A model generated the notes under the pieces. It was not told where the DNA came from. It ran no database searches and saw only the letters and a program-made list of their open reading frames with translations. Positions 1-10,725 of a DNA stretch of 64,000 bases are shown here, one piece after another. Position 1 is the first letter of the stretch. Each line of letters opens with the position of its first letter. This stretch comes from Belliella buryatensis (GTDB taxonomy: Bacteria > Bacteroidota > Bacteroidia > Cytophagales > Cyclobacteriaceae), in NCBI RefSeq assembly GCF_900188245.1, contig NZ_FZOK01000008.1:1-64000 (forward strand), in the 5' to 3' direction. A program made the position numbers and the translations under genes.

Positions 1-25
1 GAGCCAGGATCAAACTCTCCATTGT
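1..25 (-). rRNA. rrs: 16S ribosomal RNA, 5' end only
   Basis: Read on the minus strand, the first bases give the universal 16S start AGAGTTTGATCCTGGCTC preceded by a Bacteroidota-like ACAATGG. The gene runs out of the window to the left. The exact mature 5' end is estimated by comparison with known 16S starts. Confidence 0.95.
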
Positions 26-213
26 AAAGTTTCTATCTCTACTCTCGTAGATTATTCCTATCGGCTCTTATTTATTCTTAACTTGAAAACTATCCAAAAT
101 AGCCCTCAATCGTTTCGTCTTACATCACTTCAATGAACTTTTTTGGACTTCTTATCAATCCAAAATGTAGTCTCTCGACTCTGTATTTTTAACCCGTTCC
201 GTTGAACAGGATT
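26..213 (-). other. rRNA operon leader (precursor 5' region)
   Basis: About 190 bases separate the probable rRNA promoter from the 16S start. No convincing reading frame is present. The stretch would be transcribed as the 5' leader of the pre-rRNA, which normally carries processing and antitermination signals. I could not identify a specific boxA with confidence. Confidence 0.6.
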
Positions 214-214
214 G

Positions 215-244
215 CAAAGGTAAGAAAGTTATTTGATCAGGCAA
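215..244 (-). promoter_or_regulatory. rRNA operon promoter
   Basis: The minus strand carries TACCTTTG (215-222), a perfect Bacteroidota -7 element TAnnTTTG. A TTG lies at 242-244, giving a 19-base spacer as expected for the -33 element. The orientation drives the 16S gene. A second weaker match (CACTTTTGC near 331-339) lies about 115 bases further upstream and may be a tandem promoter. Confidence 0.7.
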
Positions 245-507
245 TCTTTTTAAACCGAAAAAGTTTAAAATATTTTAAAACACCTTGCAACATTTATCCC
301 GTCCCTATTACTTTACCCCCGTTTGGGATTGCAAAAGTGCAACTTATTTCCCACTTTACAAGAACTCAATCCAAAGTTTTTTAAACATTTTTATTACTAC
401 ATTGAAAATCAATGAGAAAAATTGAGAAGAATTAAATCTTAAATCATAATGCTGAAAGACTCCCTCAATTTAGAATTCAGTCTACATTGCGAGATTCTCG
501 GATTTAA

Positions 508-540
508 GAAAAAAAATAGCTCGAATTACTCCGAGCTATT
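508..540 (-). terminator. Rho-independent terminator of purA
   Basis: Arms AATAGCTCG (515-523) and CGAGCTATT (532-540) pair perfectly around an 8-base loop. On the minus strand they are followed by a run of T. The hairpin lies 7 bases past the purA stop codon. Confidence 0.85.
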
Positions 541-546
541 TACTAT

Positions 547-1878
<1,332 letters not shown>

Positions 1879-2067
1879 TTAAATAATTGCAAGTAAAAGA
1901 ATGTATTTATTATAAATAAGAGGCTACGCGGTCAGAAAATAAAAAAGTAAATTAGCTAAACCTGAAGAAGGCTCAAGAATCACTGACTCTGCAAAACATA
2001 CTATTCTTTAATTAAAAGGAAATTCAATTAATAGATCGTATTGAAGACTTAAGGAGAATCGAGGCTG

Positions 2068-2412
2068 CTAAGATATTTCTTTCTTCGCGTCTTCAATTGA
2101 ATCAAAAACTGTAAATATGTTATTCAACTTAGTTATAATCAAAAGCTTTTTGACATGCTCGGAAGGAGATGTCAAGTAAACTTCACCGCCAGAGTTTCTC
2201 ATTTTAGTAAGCATGGTTATCAAAACACCAATACCACTAGATGAAATATACCTCACTTCCTTGAGGTCTATGACGAAGCTTTTGATTTTATCATTGACTG
2301 CATTGGTGACGATCTCGACTAGCTTTGGTCCAACATCATCTCCTATCAGATCTCCCTGAATATGTAAATACTGAATATTTCCAGCCTTTTCCAATTGATA
2401 GTTCAATTTCAT
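2068..2412 (-). CDS. STAS-domain protein, anti-sigma factor antagonist-like
   Basis: This 114-residue single STAS domain resembles SpoIIAA/RsbV. In the known family a serine in the SSG motif is phosphorylated by a partner kinase, which releases the protein from its target. The motif is visible as ISSSGIG (residues 56-62), with Ser58 at the SpoIIAA phospho-site position. No anti-sigma kinase gene is in this window, so the partner is unknown. Its start codon overlaps the end of the upstream Fur-family gene by 4 bases (ATGA), indicating translational coupling and a shared transcript. Confidence 0.85.
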   Translation of the reverse strand: MKLNYQLEKAGNIQYLHIQGDLIGDDVGPKLVEIVTNAVNDKIKSFVIDLKEVRYISSSGIGVLITMLTKMRNSGGEVYLTSPSEHVKKLLIITKLNNIFTVFDSIEDAKKEIS

Positions 2413-2876
2413 ATCATCTCCCTATTTTCGCATTTTTCCTTTGTACAATTACCATATAAAATCAAAGAGTGATGAAGAACTTTAAAATTCAATATTTCTC
2501 CCACTGTGTTTTGAATATTTTGAATTCTTGGATCACAAAACTCTAAAACTTGATTACAGTCTACGCAAATCAGGTGATCATGTTGCTTGTAACCATAGGA
2601 CTTCTCATATTGTGCTAAGTTTTTACCAAACTGATGTTTGGTAACTAAATCACATTCCACTAAAAGGTCTAAGGTATTATAAACAGTGGCTCTGCTGACA
2701 CGGTAGTTTTTATTTTTCATACTGATATATAGAGACTCCACATCAAAGTGGCCACCACGCCCATAAATCTCTTCCAAGATTGCATAACGCTCTGGGGTTT
2801 TTCTTAATTTCTTATTCTCTAGATATGCAGTGAATATTTTTTTTACCTCTTCAAAAAGGGTTTCATTCAAGGCCAT
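2409..2876 (-). CDS. Fur-family (Fur/PerR-like) metal-dependent transcriptional regulator
   Basis: The 155-residue protein has a winged-helix N-terminal half ([13 protein letters not shown], then [16 protein letters not shown] as the recognition region). The C-terminal metal-binding half carries a KQHDHLIC segment, CVDC (about residues 104-107) and a second Cys pair CTKEKC (about 143-148). The two pairs match the structural zinc site of Fur/PerR proteins. Whether it senses iron, zinc or peroxide cannot be told from sequence. It heads a two-gene operon with the STAS protein. A Bacteroidota -7 element lies 17 bases upstream of the start. Confidence 0.9.
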   Translation of the reverse strand: MALNETLFEEVKKIFTAYLENKKLRKTPERYAILEEIYGRGGHFDVESLYISMKNKNYRVSRATVYNTLDLLVECDLVTKHQFGKNLAQYEKSYGYKQHDHLICVDCNQVLEFCDPRIQNIQNTVGEILNFKVLHHSLILYGNCTKEKCENREMI

Positions 2877-2893
2877 TTCTTTTGTTTTTGTTT

Positions 2894-2928
2894 CAAATAT
2901 AACTGTTCTTATTTAGAAATAATTCAAA
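2894..2928 (-). promoter_or_regulatory. Promoter of the Fur-family/STAS operon
   Basis: TATATTTG on the minus strand (2894-2901) fits the Bacteroidota -7 consensus. TTTG at 2925-2928 is the best -33 candidate, although the 23-base spacer is slightly long. Transcription would begin about 10 bases before the start codon. Confidence 0.5.
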
Positions 2929-3008
2929 TAATTAAATAGCATAGCAATTGCTCTAGGCACGAGAAGTTATTTGTCTTTACTTTATAATTTCCATTGAGAT
3001 AACTTTCC

Positions 3009-5234
3009 CTAATAGTCAAATCTTGTGATTTTTATTACCCCATCAACTTTTCCTAAATTCCCCATTAACTTTTCTAGGTGCTGGGTACTATGAACATATA
3101 ACTTGATAGTGCCCTCAAATATTCCTGCATCGGAATCTACTGTTATCGATCTCATGTTCACCTTTAATTCATTAGAGATCACTTTGGTGACATCATTGAT
3201 CAACCCAACTCTATCTGTGCCTACGATCCTGAGACCTGCTAGAAATGCAATTTCTTGTTGACTAGTCCACTTCGCTTTGATTACTCTATTGCCATGATTT
3301 GATAGTAGTTCAAGTGCGTTAGGACAGGATGTCCTATGAATCTTGATCCCTTCATTCACAGTAACGAACCCAAAAACATCATCCCCTGGTATTGGGTTGC
3401 AACATTTTGCCAAAATATAATCCACCACGTCCATGTCTTCCCCTATCAAAAGCTGGTCATGGTCAGGTCCTTTAAGACTTTTAATTTGCTTGGTGAAAGA
3501 AGACTCGTCTTTGACGATATCTAGTGTGGACTTACTTTTTTGACGTTTATCATCCTTAAAGTCTTTGAAACTCTTGATAGAAGTAGACTCAATTATACCT
3601 TTGCCTACTTTATAATAGAACTCGTTAGCTGTCTTGGTTTCGAAATACGCACGTAGCTGCTCAACCGTTTCTGAGTTAAACTCCAACTTCATTTGCTTCA
3701 ATTTTCGCTGAACGATTTCTTTACCATCAAGGATGGAGGACTTTTTTTCTTCCCTTAGCGCATCCTTTATTTTAGCTTTAGCTCTTGAAGTTACGACTAC
3801 ATTCAGCCAATCTTCAGTAGGCTTTTGCTTATTGGAAGTGAGTATTTCTACTTGATCACCATTTTTGAGTTTATGATTGATCGAGACGAGTTTTTGATTG
3901 ACCTTGGCTCCAATGCACTTCGCTCCTACTTCAGTATGTATCTCAAAGGCAAAATCAAGCGCAGTTGAGCCAAAAGGCATTACTTTTAAGTCTCCCTTAG
4001 GAGTAAACACAAATACTTCATCGTGGAACAAATTCCCCCTGAAGTCATCCATAAACTCAATAGCAGAACCATCATTGGATTCTAAAAGCGTTCTGACTTG
4101 GGTAATCCAATCGTCTAATCCAGGGGATGCTTTATTTGTTGCAGCTTCTTTATCCTTATATTTCCAATGAGCCGCATACCCTCTTTCTGCAATATCATCC
4201 ATGCGCTGCGTTCTGATCTGAACTTCCACCCATTGTCCAGTATTGCTCATCACGGTGGTATGAAGAGATTCATAGCCATTAGATCTTGGCGTACTGATCC
4301 AGTCTCTTAACCTATCGGGATTAGGTCTATAAAAATCAGTCACCACAGAATACACTTGCCAGCAATCGGCCTTTTCATTATCATAGTCGGAATCCATAAT
4401 AATCCTTACTGCAAAGAGGTCATAAACTTCTTCAAAAGGAATATTCTGTTTTTTCATTTTATTATAAATGGAATAAACAGATTTTGGCCTACCCTTGATA
4501 GAAAAATTGAACCCTTGGGCCTTCAATTCCTCCTCGATTGGGGCAATAAAAGTTTTGATGAACTTATTTCTAGATAATCTGGTCTCGTTTATTTTTTCTA
4601 TAATGAAATTATAGGTGTCCGTATCAGTATACTTCAAATACAAGTCTTCCAATTCCGATTTAATGGTGTATAATCCCAACCTATGGGCAAGTGGAGCATA
4701 GAGATACATCGTCTCAGAGGCAATTTTCAATTGCTTGTGGCGAGGCATGCTAGATAGTGTTCGCATGTTGTTAAGTCTATCTGCTATCTTAATCAAGATT
4801 ACTCTTACATCATCGGAAAGTGTGAGCAGCATTTTTCTAAAATTCTCTGCTTGCTGAGATGACCCATAGTCAAAAACACCAGAGATTTTGGTCAGACCAT
4901 CTATAATTTGCATTACTTTATGGCCAAATTCTCTTTCAATATCCTCCAACTCCCACTCTGTATCCTCTACTACATCATGTAGTAGTGCCGCTACTATACT
5001 AGTAGGGCCTAAGCCTATCTCTTCCACACACACTAAAGCTACCTCCAATGGGTGGTATATGTAAGGCTCTCCAGATTTTCTTCTCATTTCCTTATGCGCA
5101 TCGTTAGAGACATTAAAAGCCTTCTTAATGATCTTTGCATCTCCAGCCTTTAGCAATGGCTTTGCCAGTCTAAGCAATTTTCTATATCGCTTCAGTATTT
5201 CCTTTCTTTCTTCTTCCAGATCAACTTGTATCAT
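3009..5234 (-). CDS. rsh: Bifunctional (p)ppGpp synthetase/hydrolase (RelA/SpoT homologue)
   Basis: It makes and degrades the stringent-response alarmone (p)ppGpp in the cytoplasm. The domains run in the usual order over 741 residues. First comes an HD hydrolase domain with His61 and the HDxxED motif HDVVED (86-91). Next is the synthetase domain with RPKSVYSIYNKM (about 252) and ESLHTTV, then a TGS domain (about 405-465), a conserved-cysteine segment CCNPIPGDDVFGF and a C-terminal ACT domain. The intact HDxxED box argues for a hydrolase-competent SpoT/Rel type rather than a synthesis-only RelA. It is transcribed divergently from tRNA-Leu. Confidence 0.96.
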   Translation of the reverse strand: MIQVDLEEERKEILKRYRKLLRLAKPLLKAGDAKIIKKAFNVSNDAHKEMRRKSGEPYIYHPLEVALVCVEEIGLGPTSIVAALLHDVVEDTEWELEDIEREFGHKVMQIIDGLTKISGVFDYGSSQQAENFRKMLLTLSDDVRVILIKIADRLNNMRTLSSMPRHKQLKIASETMYLYAPLAHRLGLYTIKSELEDLYLKYTDTDTYNFIIEKINETRLSRNKFIKTFIAPIEEELKAQGFNFSIKGRPKSVYSIYNKMKKQNIPFEEVYDLFAVRIIMDSDYDNEKADCWQVYSVVTDFYRPNPDRLRDWISTPRSNGYESLHTTVMSNTGQWVEVQIRTQRMDDIAERGYAAHWKYKDKEAATNKASPGLDDWITQVRTLLESNDGSAIEFMDDFRGNLFHDEVFVFTPKGDLKVMPFGSTALDFAFEIHTEVGAKCIGAKVNQKLVSINHKLKNGDQVEILTSNKQKPTEDWLNVVVTSRAKAKIKDALREEKKSSILDGKEIVQRKLKQMKLEFNSETVEQLRAYFETKTANEFYYKVGKGIIESTSIKSFKDFKDDKRQKSKSTLDIVKDESSFTKQIKSLKGPDHDQLLIGEDMDVVDYILAKCCNPIPGDDVFGFVTVNEGIKIHRTSCPNALELLSNHGNRVIKAKWTSQQEIAFLAGLRIVGTDRVGLINDVTKVISNELKVNMRSITVDSDAGIFEGTIKLYVHSTQHLEKLMGNLGKVDGVIKITRFDY

Positions 5235-5257
5235 ATATTCGAAGGTAAAAACAATTC

Positions 5258-5265
5258 CAAAATTA
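5258..5265 (-). promoter_or_regulatory. -7 promoter element upstream of the (p)ppGpp synthetase gene
   Basis: TAATTTTG on the minus strand matches TAnnTTTG and lies 24 bases before the start codon. No well-spaced -33 TTTG is visible, so support is moderate. Confidence 0.4.
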
Positions 5266-5324
5266 AAGCAACGAGGACTTCAATAATTTTTTTCTACTTT
5301 TTTTAATATTTTTTCAAACCAACT

Positions 5325-5355
5325 TTTGCAAGTTTCGATTTCGTTATTACCTTTG
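5325..5355 (+). promoter_or_regulatory. tRNA-Leu promoter
   Basis: TTTG (5325-5328), a 19-base spacer and TACCTTTG (5348-5355) form a perfect Bacteroidota promoter, 16 bases before the tRNA 5' end. It may also serve the trigger factor gene downstream, which has no clear promoter of its own. Confidence 0.85.
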
Positions 5356-5371
5356 CGTCCACATTAGATAA

Positions 5372-5453
5372 GCGGATGTGGCGAAATTGGTAGACGCACT
5401 AGACTTAGGATCTAGCGCCGTAAGGCATGGGGGTTCGAGTCCCTCTATCCGCA
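5372..5453 (+). tRNA. tRNA-Leu (anticodon TAG)
   Basis: The acceptor arms GCGGATG and TATCCGC pair with one G-U, followed by discriminator A. The anticodon stem CTAGA/TCTAG encloses loop CTTAGGA, giving anticodon TAG, which reads CUA-type leucine codons. The T arm GGGGGTTCGAGTCCCTC and a variable arm typical of class II tRNAs are present. CCA is not encoded. Confidence 0.95.
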
Positions 5454-5460
5454 CGTTTTC

Positions 5461-5533
5461 AAACCCTCAATCACGGTTCCGATTTCGAGACAGCTTCGGC
5501 TCTTCGAAAGGAGAAAAGAGATTGGGGGTTTTT
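5461..5533 (+). terminator. Possible terminator or leader hairpin between tRNA-Leu and tig
   Basis: AAACCCTCAATC (5461-5472) can pair with GATTGGGGGTTT (5520-5531) with one mismatch, and a T run follows. The 47-base loop itself contains smaller inverted repeats. It could end tRNA transcription or attenuate read-through into tig. Confidence 0.45.
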
Positions 5534-5562
5534 AGTTAAACACAAATCAAAATCAAAATACC

Positions 5563-6891
5563 TTGGAAATTACATTAGACAAGCATTCAGCAAATCAGGC
5601 TTCAGTTAAAATTAAGTTAAATGAAGCAGATTATCAACCAAAGGTTGATGCTAAAGTGAAAGATTACGCAAGGAAAGCCAATATCAAAGGCTTCAGACCC
5701 GGCAAGGCACCAATCGCAATGGTTAAGAAGCTTTACGGGACTTCTGTTTTGGTGGACGAGATCAATAGTATGCTCTCAACTTCCTTGAATGACTACTTGA
5801 AATCCCAAACTTTTAGAATCCTTGGAGATCCTCTTCCTGTGGTCGAAAACGCAGATCAAATTGATTGGGCTAATCAAAAGGATTTTGATTTTGAATACAA
5901 AATCGGATTTGTGGAAGACATTAAAGTAGATTTTGACAAATCTTTGAATGTGACAAGCTATACCCTTGAGGTGGATAAAGCCACAATTGATGATGCTGTT
6001 TCAAACTTAAGAAGACAATATGGGAAAATGACAAATCCCGAAGTAAGTCAAGAAGGTGATTTCCTTTACGGTGACATAAAAGCTTTGGATGGTTCTTTCG
6101 AGAAGACTTTTTCTCTACCTTTATCCAAAGTAGATGGAAGATCTTTGAAAAAATTCATTGGTTTATCTAAAGGTGACATTGTAGAATTTGATCCTTCTAA
6201 AGCAATCAAAGAAGACCTTGCCGAGGTAGTTGGTGTAGAAGAATCTGAAGTAGAAAAGTTATCCGGTAAATTTACTTTCTTGGTTCAAAACATCAATAGA
6301 ACTGAAGACGCTGAATTGAATCAAGAGTTTTTTGATAAAGTTTTTGGCCCTGACCAAGTTGACTCAGAGGAGGCATTTATGGAAAAAGTAAATGCGATCA
6401 TGTCAGAGAATTATAATAAAGAGGTGAGGGTGTTTAGCGATGAAAAAATCAAAGATACATTGATTGAAAAAGCGAATATCGACCTTCCAGAAGATTTCTT
6501 AAAAGAGTGGTTGTTCAGAGCCAATGAAGGCAAAGTAACTCAAGAGCAGGTAGATCAAGAATACCCAATCTATGCAAAACAACTATCTTGGACGATCATT
6601 TCTAACGAGATTGCTAAAAATAATGAAATCAAAGGAGAACATGAAGATGTAATTGAGAAAACCAAAGAGATGATCAGAGAGCAATTCGCTTCTTCTGGCA
6701 TGGGAGCTCAATTAGAATCTAGCATGGATATGTTTGTAGATAATTACCTTCAAGGCAATGAAGGACAAAATTATATGCAAATGCTTACTTCTGTACAAAA
6801 CGAGAAAGTTCTCTCATTTGTCAAAGAAAAAATAGATATCACTGAGGAAGTTATCTCCATAGATAAGTTCAAGGAACTTTTGGAAAACTAA
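5563..6891 (+). CDS. tig: Trigger factor, ribosome-associated chaperone
   Basis: It binds the ribosome exit site and shields nascent chains. The N-terminal ribosome-binding domain contains the signature GFRPGKAP (about residues 43-50), where the FRxGK loop docks on protein L23. A diverged PPIase-like middle (about 150-245) and a long helical C-terminal chaperone domain follow. At 442 residues it fits the family. The start is a TTG at 5563: no in-frame ATG is available nearby and the conserved N-terminus begins here. A terminator follows the stop codon. Confidence 0.95.
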   Translation: MEITLDKHSANQASVKIKLNEADYQPKVDAKVKDYARKANIKGFRPGKAPIAMVKKLYGTSVLVDEINSMLSTSLNDYLKSQTFRILGDPLPVVENADQIDWANQKDFDFEYKIGFVEDIKVDFDKSLNVTSYTLEVDKATIDDAVSNLRRQYGKMTNPEVSQEGDFLYGDIKALDGSFEKTFSLPLSKVDGRSLKKFIGLSKGDIVEFDPSKAIKEDLAEVVGVEESEVEKLSGKFTFLVQNINRTEDAELNQEFFDKVFGPDQVDSEEAFMEKVNAIMSENYNKEVRVFSDEKIKDTLIEKANIDLPEDFLKEWLFRANEGKVTQEQVDQEYPIYAKQLSWTIISNEIAKNNEIKGEHEDVIEKTKEMIREQFASSGMGAQLESSMDMFVDNYLQGNEGQNYMQMLTSVQNEKVLSFVKEKIDITEEVISIDKFKELLEN

Positions 6892-6913
6892 TTCAGATTC
6901 AAAATCGTTTAGA

Positions 6914-6950
6914 AAAAGTCCTTCATTAAGTAAGGGCTTTTTTTATTTTT
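6914..6950 (+). terminator. Terminator of tig
   Basis: AAAGTCCTT and AAGGGCTTT form a stem with one G-U pair, followed by a long T run that also contains the -7 element of clpP. Confidence 0.8.
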
Positions 6951-6951
6951 G
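6944..6951 (+). promoter_or_regulatory. -7 element of the clpP-clpX promoter
   Basis: TATTTTTG fits TAnnTTTG and lies 22 bases before the clpP start, inside the T tract of the tig terminator. No good -33 element is visible. Confidence 0.4.
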
Positions 6952-6973
6952 TAAACGACTAAACAAAACAAAT

Positions 6974-7645
6974 ATGTTTAATAAAGACGAATTCAGAAAA
7001 TACGCAGTTCACAATCATGGCATCAGCGGAAATGCCTTTGACCAATATGACACATTTATTAATGGAATGACTAGATCTGTCATTGAGGAAAGGCCTACAA
7101 ATTTTCGAGAAATTGATGTTTTCTCAAGATTGATTATGGATAGAATCATCTTTTTGGGAACTCAAGTGGATGACTTTATAGCTAATATCATCACAGCTCA
7201 GTTACTTTTCTTGGAATCTACTGATCCTAAAAAAGATGTATTGCTATATATTAACAGCCCTGGAGGTTCTGTTACGGCAGGCCTAGGAATTTATGATACC
7301 ATGCAATACATCAACCCAGATGTTGCTACCATATGTACTGGTATCGCTGCTTCAATGGGTGCTGTACTACTTGCTGGAGGAGCAAAAGACAAGAGATCTG
7401 CACTCCAACACTCTAGAGTAATGATTCATCAACCTTCTGGCGGGATGCAAGGTCAATCAAAAGACATGGAAATCTCATTGAAGCTAATCCTTTCGATGAA
7501 AAAAGAATTGTATGATATCCTTGCGCAACATTCAGGAAAAACGTACGAAGAAATCGAAAGGGATTCAGACCGAGATTATTGGATGAAAGCACCTGAAGCC
7601 AAAGAATATGGCTTAATTGATGAAGTATTGATTAGAAAAAGATAA
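6974..7645 (+). CDS. clpP: ATP-dependent Clp protease proteolytic subunit
   Basis: This serine peptidase forms the barrel chamber that degrades proteins fed by ClpX or ClpA/C. The catalytic triad is visible: Ser127 in [11 protein letters not shown], His152 in MIHQPSGG and Asp201 in SDRDYWM. The 223-residue length includes an N-terminal extension of about 25 residues. Two bases separate it from clpX, so the two are one operon encoding protease and unfoldase. Confidence 0.97.
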   Translation: MFNKDEFRKYAVHNHGISGNAFDQYDTFINGMTRSVIEERPTNFREIDVFSRLIMDRIIFLGTQVDDFIANIITAQLLFLESTDPKKDVLLYINSPGGSVTAGLGIYDTMQYINPDVATICTGIAASMGAVLLAGGAKDKRSALQHSRVMIHQPSGGMQGQSKDMEISLKLILSMKKELYDILAQHSGKTYEEIERDSDRDYWMKAPEAKEYGLIDEVLIRKR

Positions 7646-7647
7646 AA

Positions 7648-8871
7648 ATGGCTCAAACGACTTGCTCCTTTTGTGGTAGAAATAAAAAAGATGTAGATCT
7701 GATGGTTTCGGGTATTTCTGCCCATATCTGCAATTTCTGTATAGATCAAGCCTATCAGATCTTGGCTGAAGAGGAGAAAACAAAAAAGCCTTCGAAAAAT
7801 CAGAAATTTCAACTCAAAAAGCCTAAGGAACTCAATGGGTATCTAGATCAATATGTAATCGGTCAGCAGGATGCCAAGAAGGTTCTAACTGTGGCTGTCT
7901 ACAACCACTACAAAAGATTGCAGCAAAAAACTAATGACGATGAAATCAAGATTGAAAAATCAAATATCATCATGGTTGGGGAAACAGGAACAGGTAAAAC
8001 CTATTTGGCTAAAACATTAGCTAAAACCTTAGAGGTCCCTTTTTGTATTGCAGATGCGACCGTTTTGACAGAAGCTGGATATGTAGGTGAGGATGTAGAA
8101 AGTATATTAACAAGACTTCTACAAGCAGCAGACTACAATGTGGAAGCTGCAGAAAGGGGTATCGTATATATAGACGAAATTGACAAGATTGCTAGAAAGT
8201 CTGATAATCCATCTATAACGAGAGATGTAAGTGGAGAAGGTGTACAACAAGCTTTGCTGAAGCTACTTGAAGGTACAGTAGTCAATGTACCACCTCAAGG
8301 CGGCAGGAAACATCCTGATCAAAAAATGATAGCTGTCAATACAGAAAATATACTCTTTGTATGTGGGGGAGCATTTGATGGTATTACTAGACATATAGCA
8401 AGACGCCTCAACACTCAACCATTGGGCTTTGCTAAAATGGAGGAAAAAGCCCATGCAGATAGGGAAAATTTGCTTCAATATGTAACTGCTCAAGATTTGA
8501 AATCCTTTGGGCTTATACCTGAATTGATTGGAAGACTCCCTGTCGTAACACACTTAGATCCCTTGGATAAAGATGCATTGAAAAGTATCTTGACAGAGCC
8601 TAAAAATGCCTTGACCAAACAGTATCAAAAACTAATGGATATGGAAGGGGTTGATTTGGTTTTTGAAGAAAGCGGAATAGATTACATTGTCGAGAAAGCT
8701 ATGGAATATAACTTAGGTGCTCGAGGACTTCGCTCAATTTGCGAAGCTATAGTAACAGACGCCATGTACGAGTTACCTTCTAATGAAGCAATCAAGGAGC
8801 TAGTCATAGACGCAAAATATGCTCAAGAACAATTTGACAAATCAAAGTTCAAAAAACTTCAGGTAGCTTAA
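7648..8871 (+). CDS. clpX: ATP-dependent Clp protease ATP-binding subunit ClpX
   Basis: This AAA+ unfoldase recognises substrates and threads them into ClpP. An N-terminal C4 zinc-binding domain uses Cys6, Cys9, Cys28 and Cys31. Walker A GETGTGKT (about residues 110-117), Walker [11 protein letters not shown] and the pore/sensor segments follow. Length (407) is normal. It is the second gene of the clpP-clpX operon and is closed by a strong bidirectional terminator. Confidence 0.97.
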   Translation: MAQTTCSFCGRNKKDVDLMVSGISAHICNFCIDQAYQILAEEEKTKKPSKNQKFQLKKPKELNGYLDQYVIGQQDAKKVLTVAVYNHYKRLQQKTNDDEIKIEKSNIIMVGETGTGKTYLAKTLAKTLEVPFCIADATVLTEAGYVGEDVESILTRLLQAADYNVEAAERGIVYIDEIDKIARKSDNPSITRDVSGEGVQQALLKLLEGTVVNVPPQGGRKHPDQKMIAVNTENILFVCGGAFDGITRHIARRLNTQPLGFAKMEEKAHADRENLLQYVTAQDLKSFGLIPELIGRLPVVTHLDPLDKDALKSILTEPKNALTKQYQKLMDMEGVDLVFEESGIDYIVEKAMEYNLGARGLRSICEAIVTDAMYELPSNEAIKELVIDAKYAQEQFDKSKFKKLQVA

Positions 8872-8875
8872 AATT

Positions 8876-8907
8876 AAAAAGGGGATGGCCAAAACCATCC
8901 CCTTTTT
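8876..8907 (+). terminator. Strong terminator after clpX, usable in both directions
   Basis: A 13-bp perfect stem (AAAAAGGGGATGG and CCATCCCCTTTTT) surrounds a 6-base loop. The A and T runs flanking the GC core let it work for clpX and for lpxB, which converges on it. Confidence 0.9.
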
Positions 8908-8972
8908 AATTTTATTTGGGTTTTATCATGTGATTAAAAATCAAGAATTAATTATTAAACTAGGTTAATAGC

Positions 8973-10076
8973 CTAACTTAAACTTTTTAAAATTAGAATG
9001 GCTGTTTCTTTGGATGCCTCTTGATTGCCAATCTTATCTTTGATTTCATCATATCCTTGTAGCATTTTTCCTCGATACACCGGATTGCTTAAGATTTTAT
9101 TTAATTCATTGGCTAAACGATCCTTGTTGAAATCTTCTTGAATTAACTCTTTTACTATCTCTCTTTCTCCTATTAGGTTCACCAGTGAAATATACGGTAC
9201 TCTTATCAGCCTTTTCGCAATAGCATAACTCAGCGTACTAGTCTTATAAACAACTACCTGCGGAACTCTAAATAACGCTGTCTCTAATGTCGCTGTCCCA
9301 GAAGTAACTATGGCTGCCGTCGAATAATGTAGTAGGTCATAGGTTTGATCAAAAATAACTTTTATACCCGTCTCTTCTGCTGATTGATAAAGTACTTTAG
9401 GCAAATTCTTTACCCCTGCTACTACAAATTGAGCATTGGGGAATTGACCAACCATATCTACCATAATACGCATCATATTCATCACCTCTTGTTTCCTACT
9501 GCCTGGAAGTAGTGCTATGATGGGTTGATAGCTTAATTCATTTTTTTGATAAAAAAACTCGTGGGGGCTAAACCCTTTTAACTCATCCAATAATGGATTC
9601 CCAACATAAGTGGCATTTACACCATATTCTTTGAAAAAATCAACTTCAAAAGGTAGAATACAATAGACCTGATCTACATATTTTTGAATTTTCAAAGCTC
9701 TTTTTTGATTCCATGCCCAAACTTTAGGAGGGATATAATAATGTACTCTAAACCCATTGAGTTTAGCAAACTTGGCAATTTTCATATTAAACCCACCAAA
9801 ATCAACCAAAACAACCACATCTGGCTTCTCAGTTAGAATATCCTTTTTTACGATGGATAGATATTTAAGCACTTTTCTAAAGCCAAGAATCACTTCCAAA
9901 AAGCCCATCAATGCTATTTCCTGATAATGCACTTTAAGCTTTTGACCTGCTTTCTCAGAAAAATCACCTCCCATTCCCACAAACTCCGCTGAAGGGTCAA
10001 TTTTTAAAAGAGCCTTGACGAGATTAGAAGCATGAAGGTCACCTGACCGTTCTCCAGAGATGATGTAGTATTTCAT
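8973..10076 (-). CDS. lpxB: Lipid-A-disaccharide synthase
   Basis: This glycosyltransferase joins UDP-2,3-diacylglucosamine and lipid X to lipid A disaccharide at the inner face of the inner membrane. The N-terminus KYYIISGERSGDLHAS is the family signature. The C-terminal nucleotide-binding half has SGTATLETALF. I chose the ATG at 10076 because the conserved sequence starts there, giving 367 residues. An in-frame ATG at 10106 would add ten residues without family support. It is probably expressed alone or with the QueD-like gene 84 bases upstream. Confidence 0.95.
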   Translation of the reverse strand: MKYYIISGERSGDLHASNLVKALLKIDPSAEFVGMGGDFSEKAGQKLKVHYQEIALMGFLEVILGFRKVLKYLSIVKKDILTEKPDVVVLVDFGGFNMKIAKFAKLNGFRVHYYIPPKVWAWNQKRALKIQKYVDQVYCILPFEVDFFKEYGVNATYVGNPLLDELKGFSPHEFFYQKNELSYQPIIALLPGSRKQEVMNMMRIMVDMVGQFPNAQFVVAGVKNLPKVLYQSAEETGIKVIFDQTYDLLHYSTAAIVTSGTATLETALFRVPQVVVYKTSTLSYAIAKRLIRVPYISLVNLIGEREIVKELIQEDFNKDRLANELNKILSNPVYRGKMLQGYDEIKDKIGNQEASKETAILILKSLS

Positions 10077-10160
10077 TTGAATGAAGTAAAAGAGATAGCT
10101 AATCAAATAAAAAGGAAAAGGTTGCTTTCATCAACCTTTAACAATATTAGTCTAAGAATA

Positions 10161-10580
10161 CTACTCTCCAAAATATTCCACAAAGTTTCTCGGAGTTTCA
10201 TAAAGTGTAAGCTTATAAAGACTCCCATGTGACACAATTCTGTCTACCTCAGGTTTTAGAATTTTCCAAAATTCTAGGACAAGATTTTCACAACTTGCCA
10301 TTTTACCAATCATAAATTCCACATCAAGATTAAGATTTTTATGATCAACTTTGTCAATGATCAATTTCCGAATCAGCGTGCTTAGTTCCTTGAGATCGAC
10401 AACAAAACCTGTGTCAGGATCAGGCAAACCCCTTACCGTAACAATTAATTCAAAATTATGACCATGCCAATTTACATTTGCGCAGGGACCAAAAACTTCC
10501 ACATTCTTTTCTTCCGACCAATTTGGATTCCATAATTTATGAGCAGCATTAAAATGCTCCTTTCTGCAAACGTGTATCAT
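10161..10580 (-). CDS. queD: 6-carboxy-/6-pyruvoyl-tetrahydropterin synthase family protein (QueD/PTPS)
   Basis: It converts dihydroneopterin triphosphate, either to 6-carboxytetrahydropterin (queuosine/deazapurine pathway) or to 6-pyruvoyl-tetrahydropterin. Zinc ligands are His14 in FNAAH and His39/His41 in NWHGHNF. The catalytic Cys33 lies in GPCANVNWHGH, and VDHKNLN plus ETPRNFVEY complete the active site. The Cys-x3-N-x-HGHN spacing and the FGPC segment resemble eukaryotic PTPS as much as E. coli QueD. A queE gene lies 12 kb away in the window, which favours the deazapurine role. Confidence 0.85.
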   Translation of the reverse strand: MIHVCRKEHFNAAHKLWNPNWSEEKNVEVFGPCANVNWHGHNFELIVTVRGLPDPDTGFVVDLKELSTLIRKLIIDKVDHKNLNLDVEFMIGKMASCENLVLEFWKILKPEVDRIVSHGSLYKLTLYETPRNFVEYFGE

Positions 10581-10670
10581 TACTTTCTGATTTGGCTTGC
10601 AAATTTATGGAAAAGATCTTGAAATAAGAATTAGATTAATTTTAGTGCTATAATTTGGCAATCAAAAATA

Positions 10671-10707
10671 AAATACCCTTCTGAAATGGTTTTTCAGAAG
10701 GGTATTT
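10671..10707 (-). terminator. Terminator after the S8 protease/small secreted protein operon
   Basis: A 16-bp perfect stem AAATACCCTTCTGAAA/TTTCAGAAGGGTATTT with a 5-base loop is followed on the minus strand by a T-rich tract. Confidence 0.9.
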
Positions 10708-10725
10708 ATAAATCTAATAAATTTA

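Noticed and set aside
202-384. Open frame of 60 codons in the rRNA upstream region
   Set aside because: It covers the rRNA promoter on the opposite strand, has no family-like sequence and no promoter.
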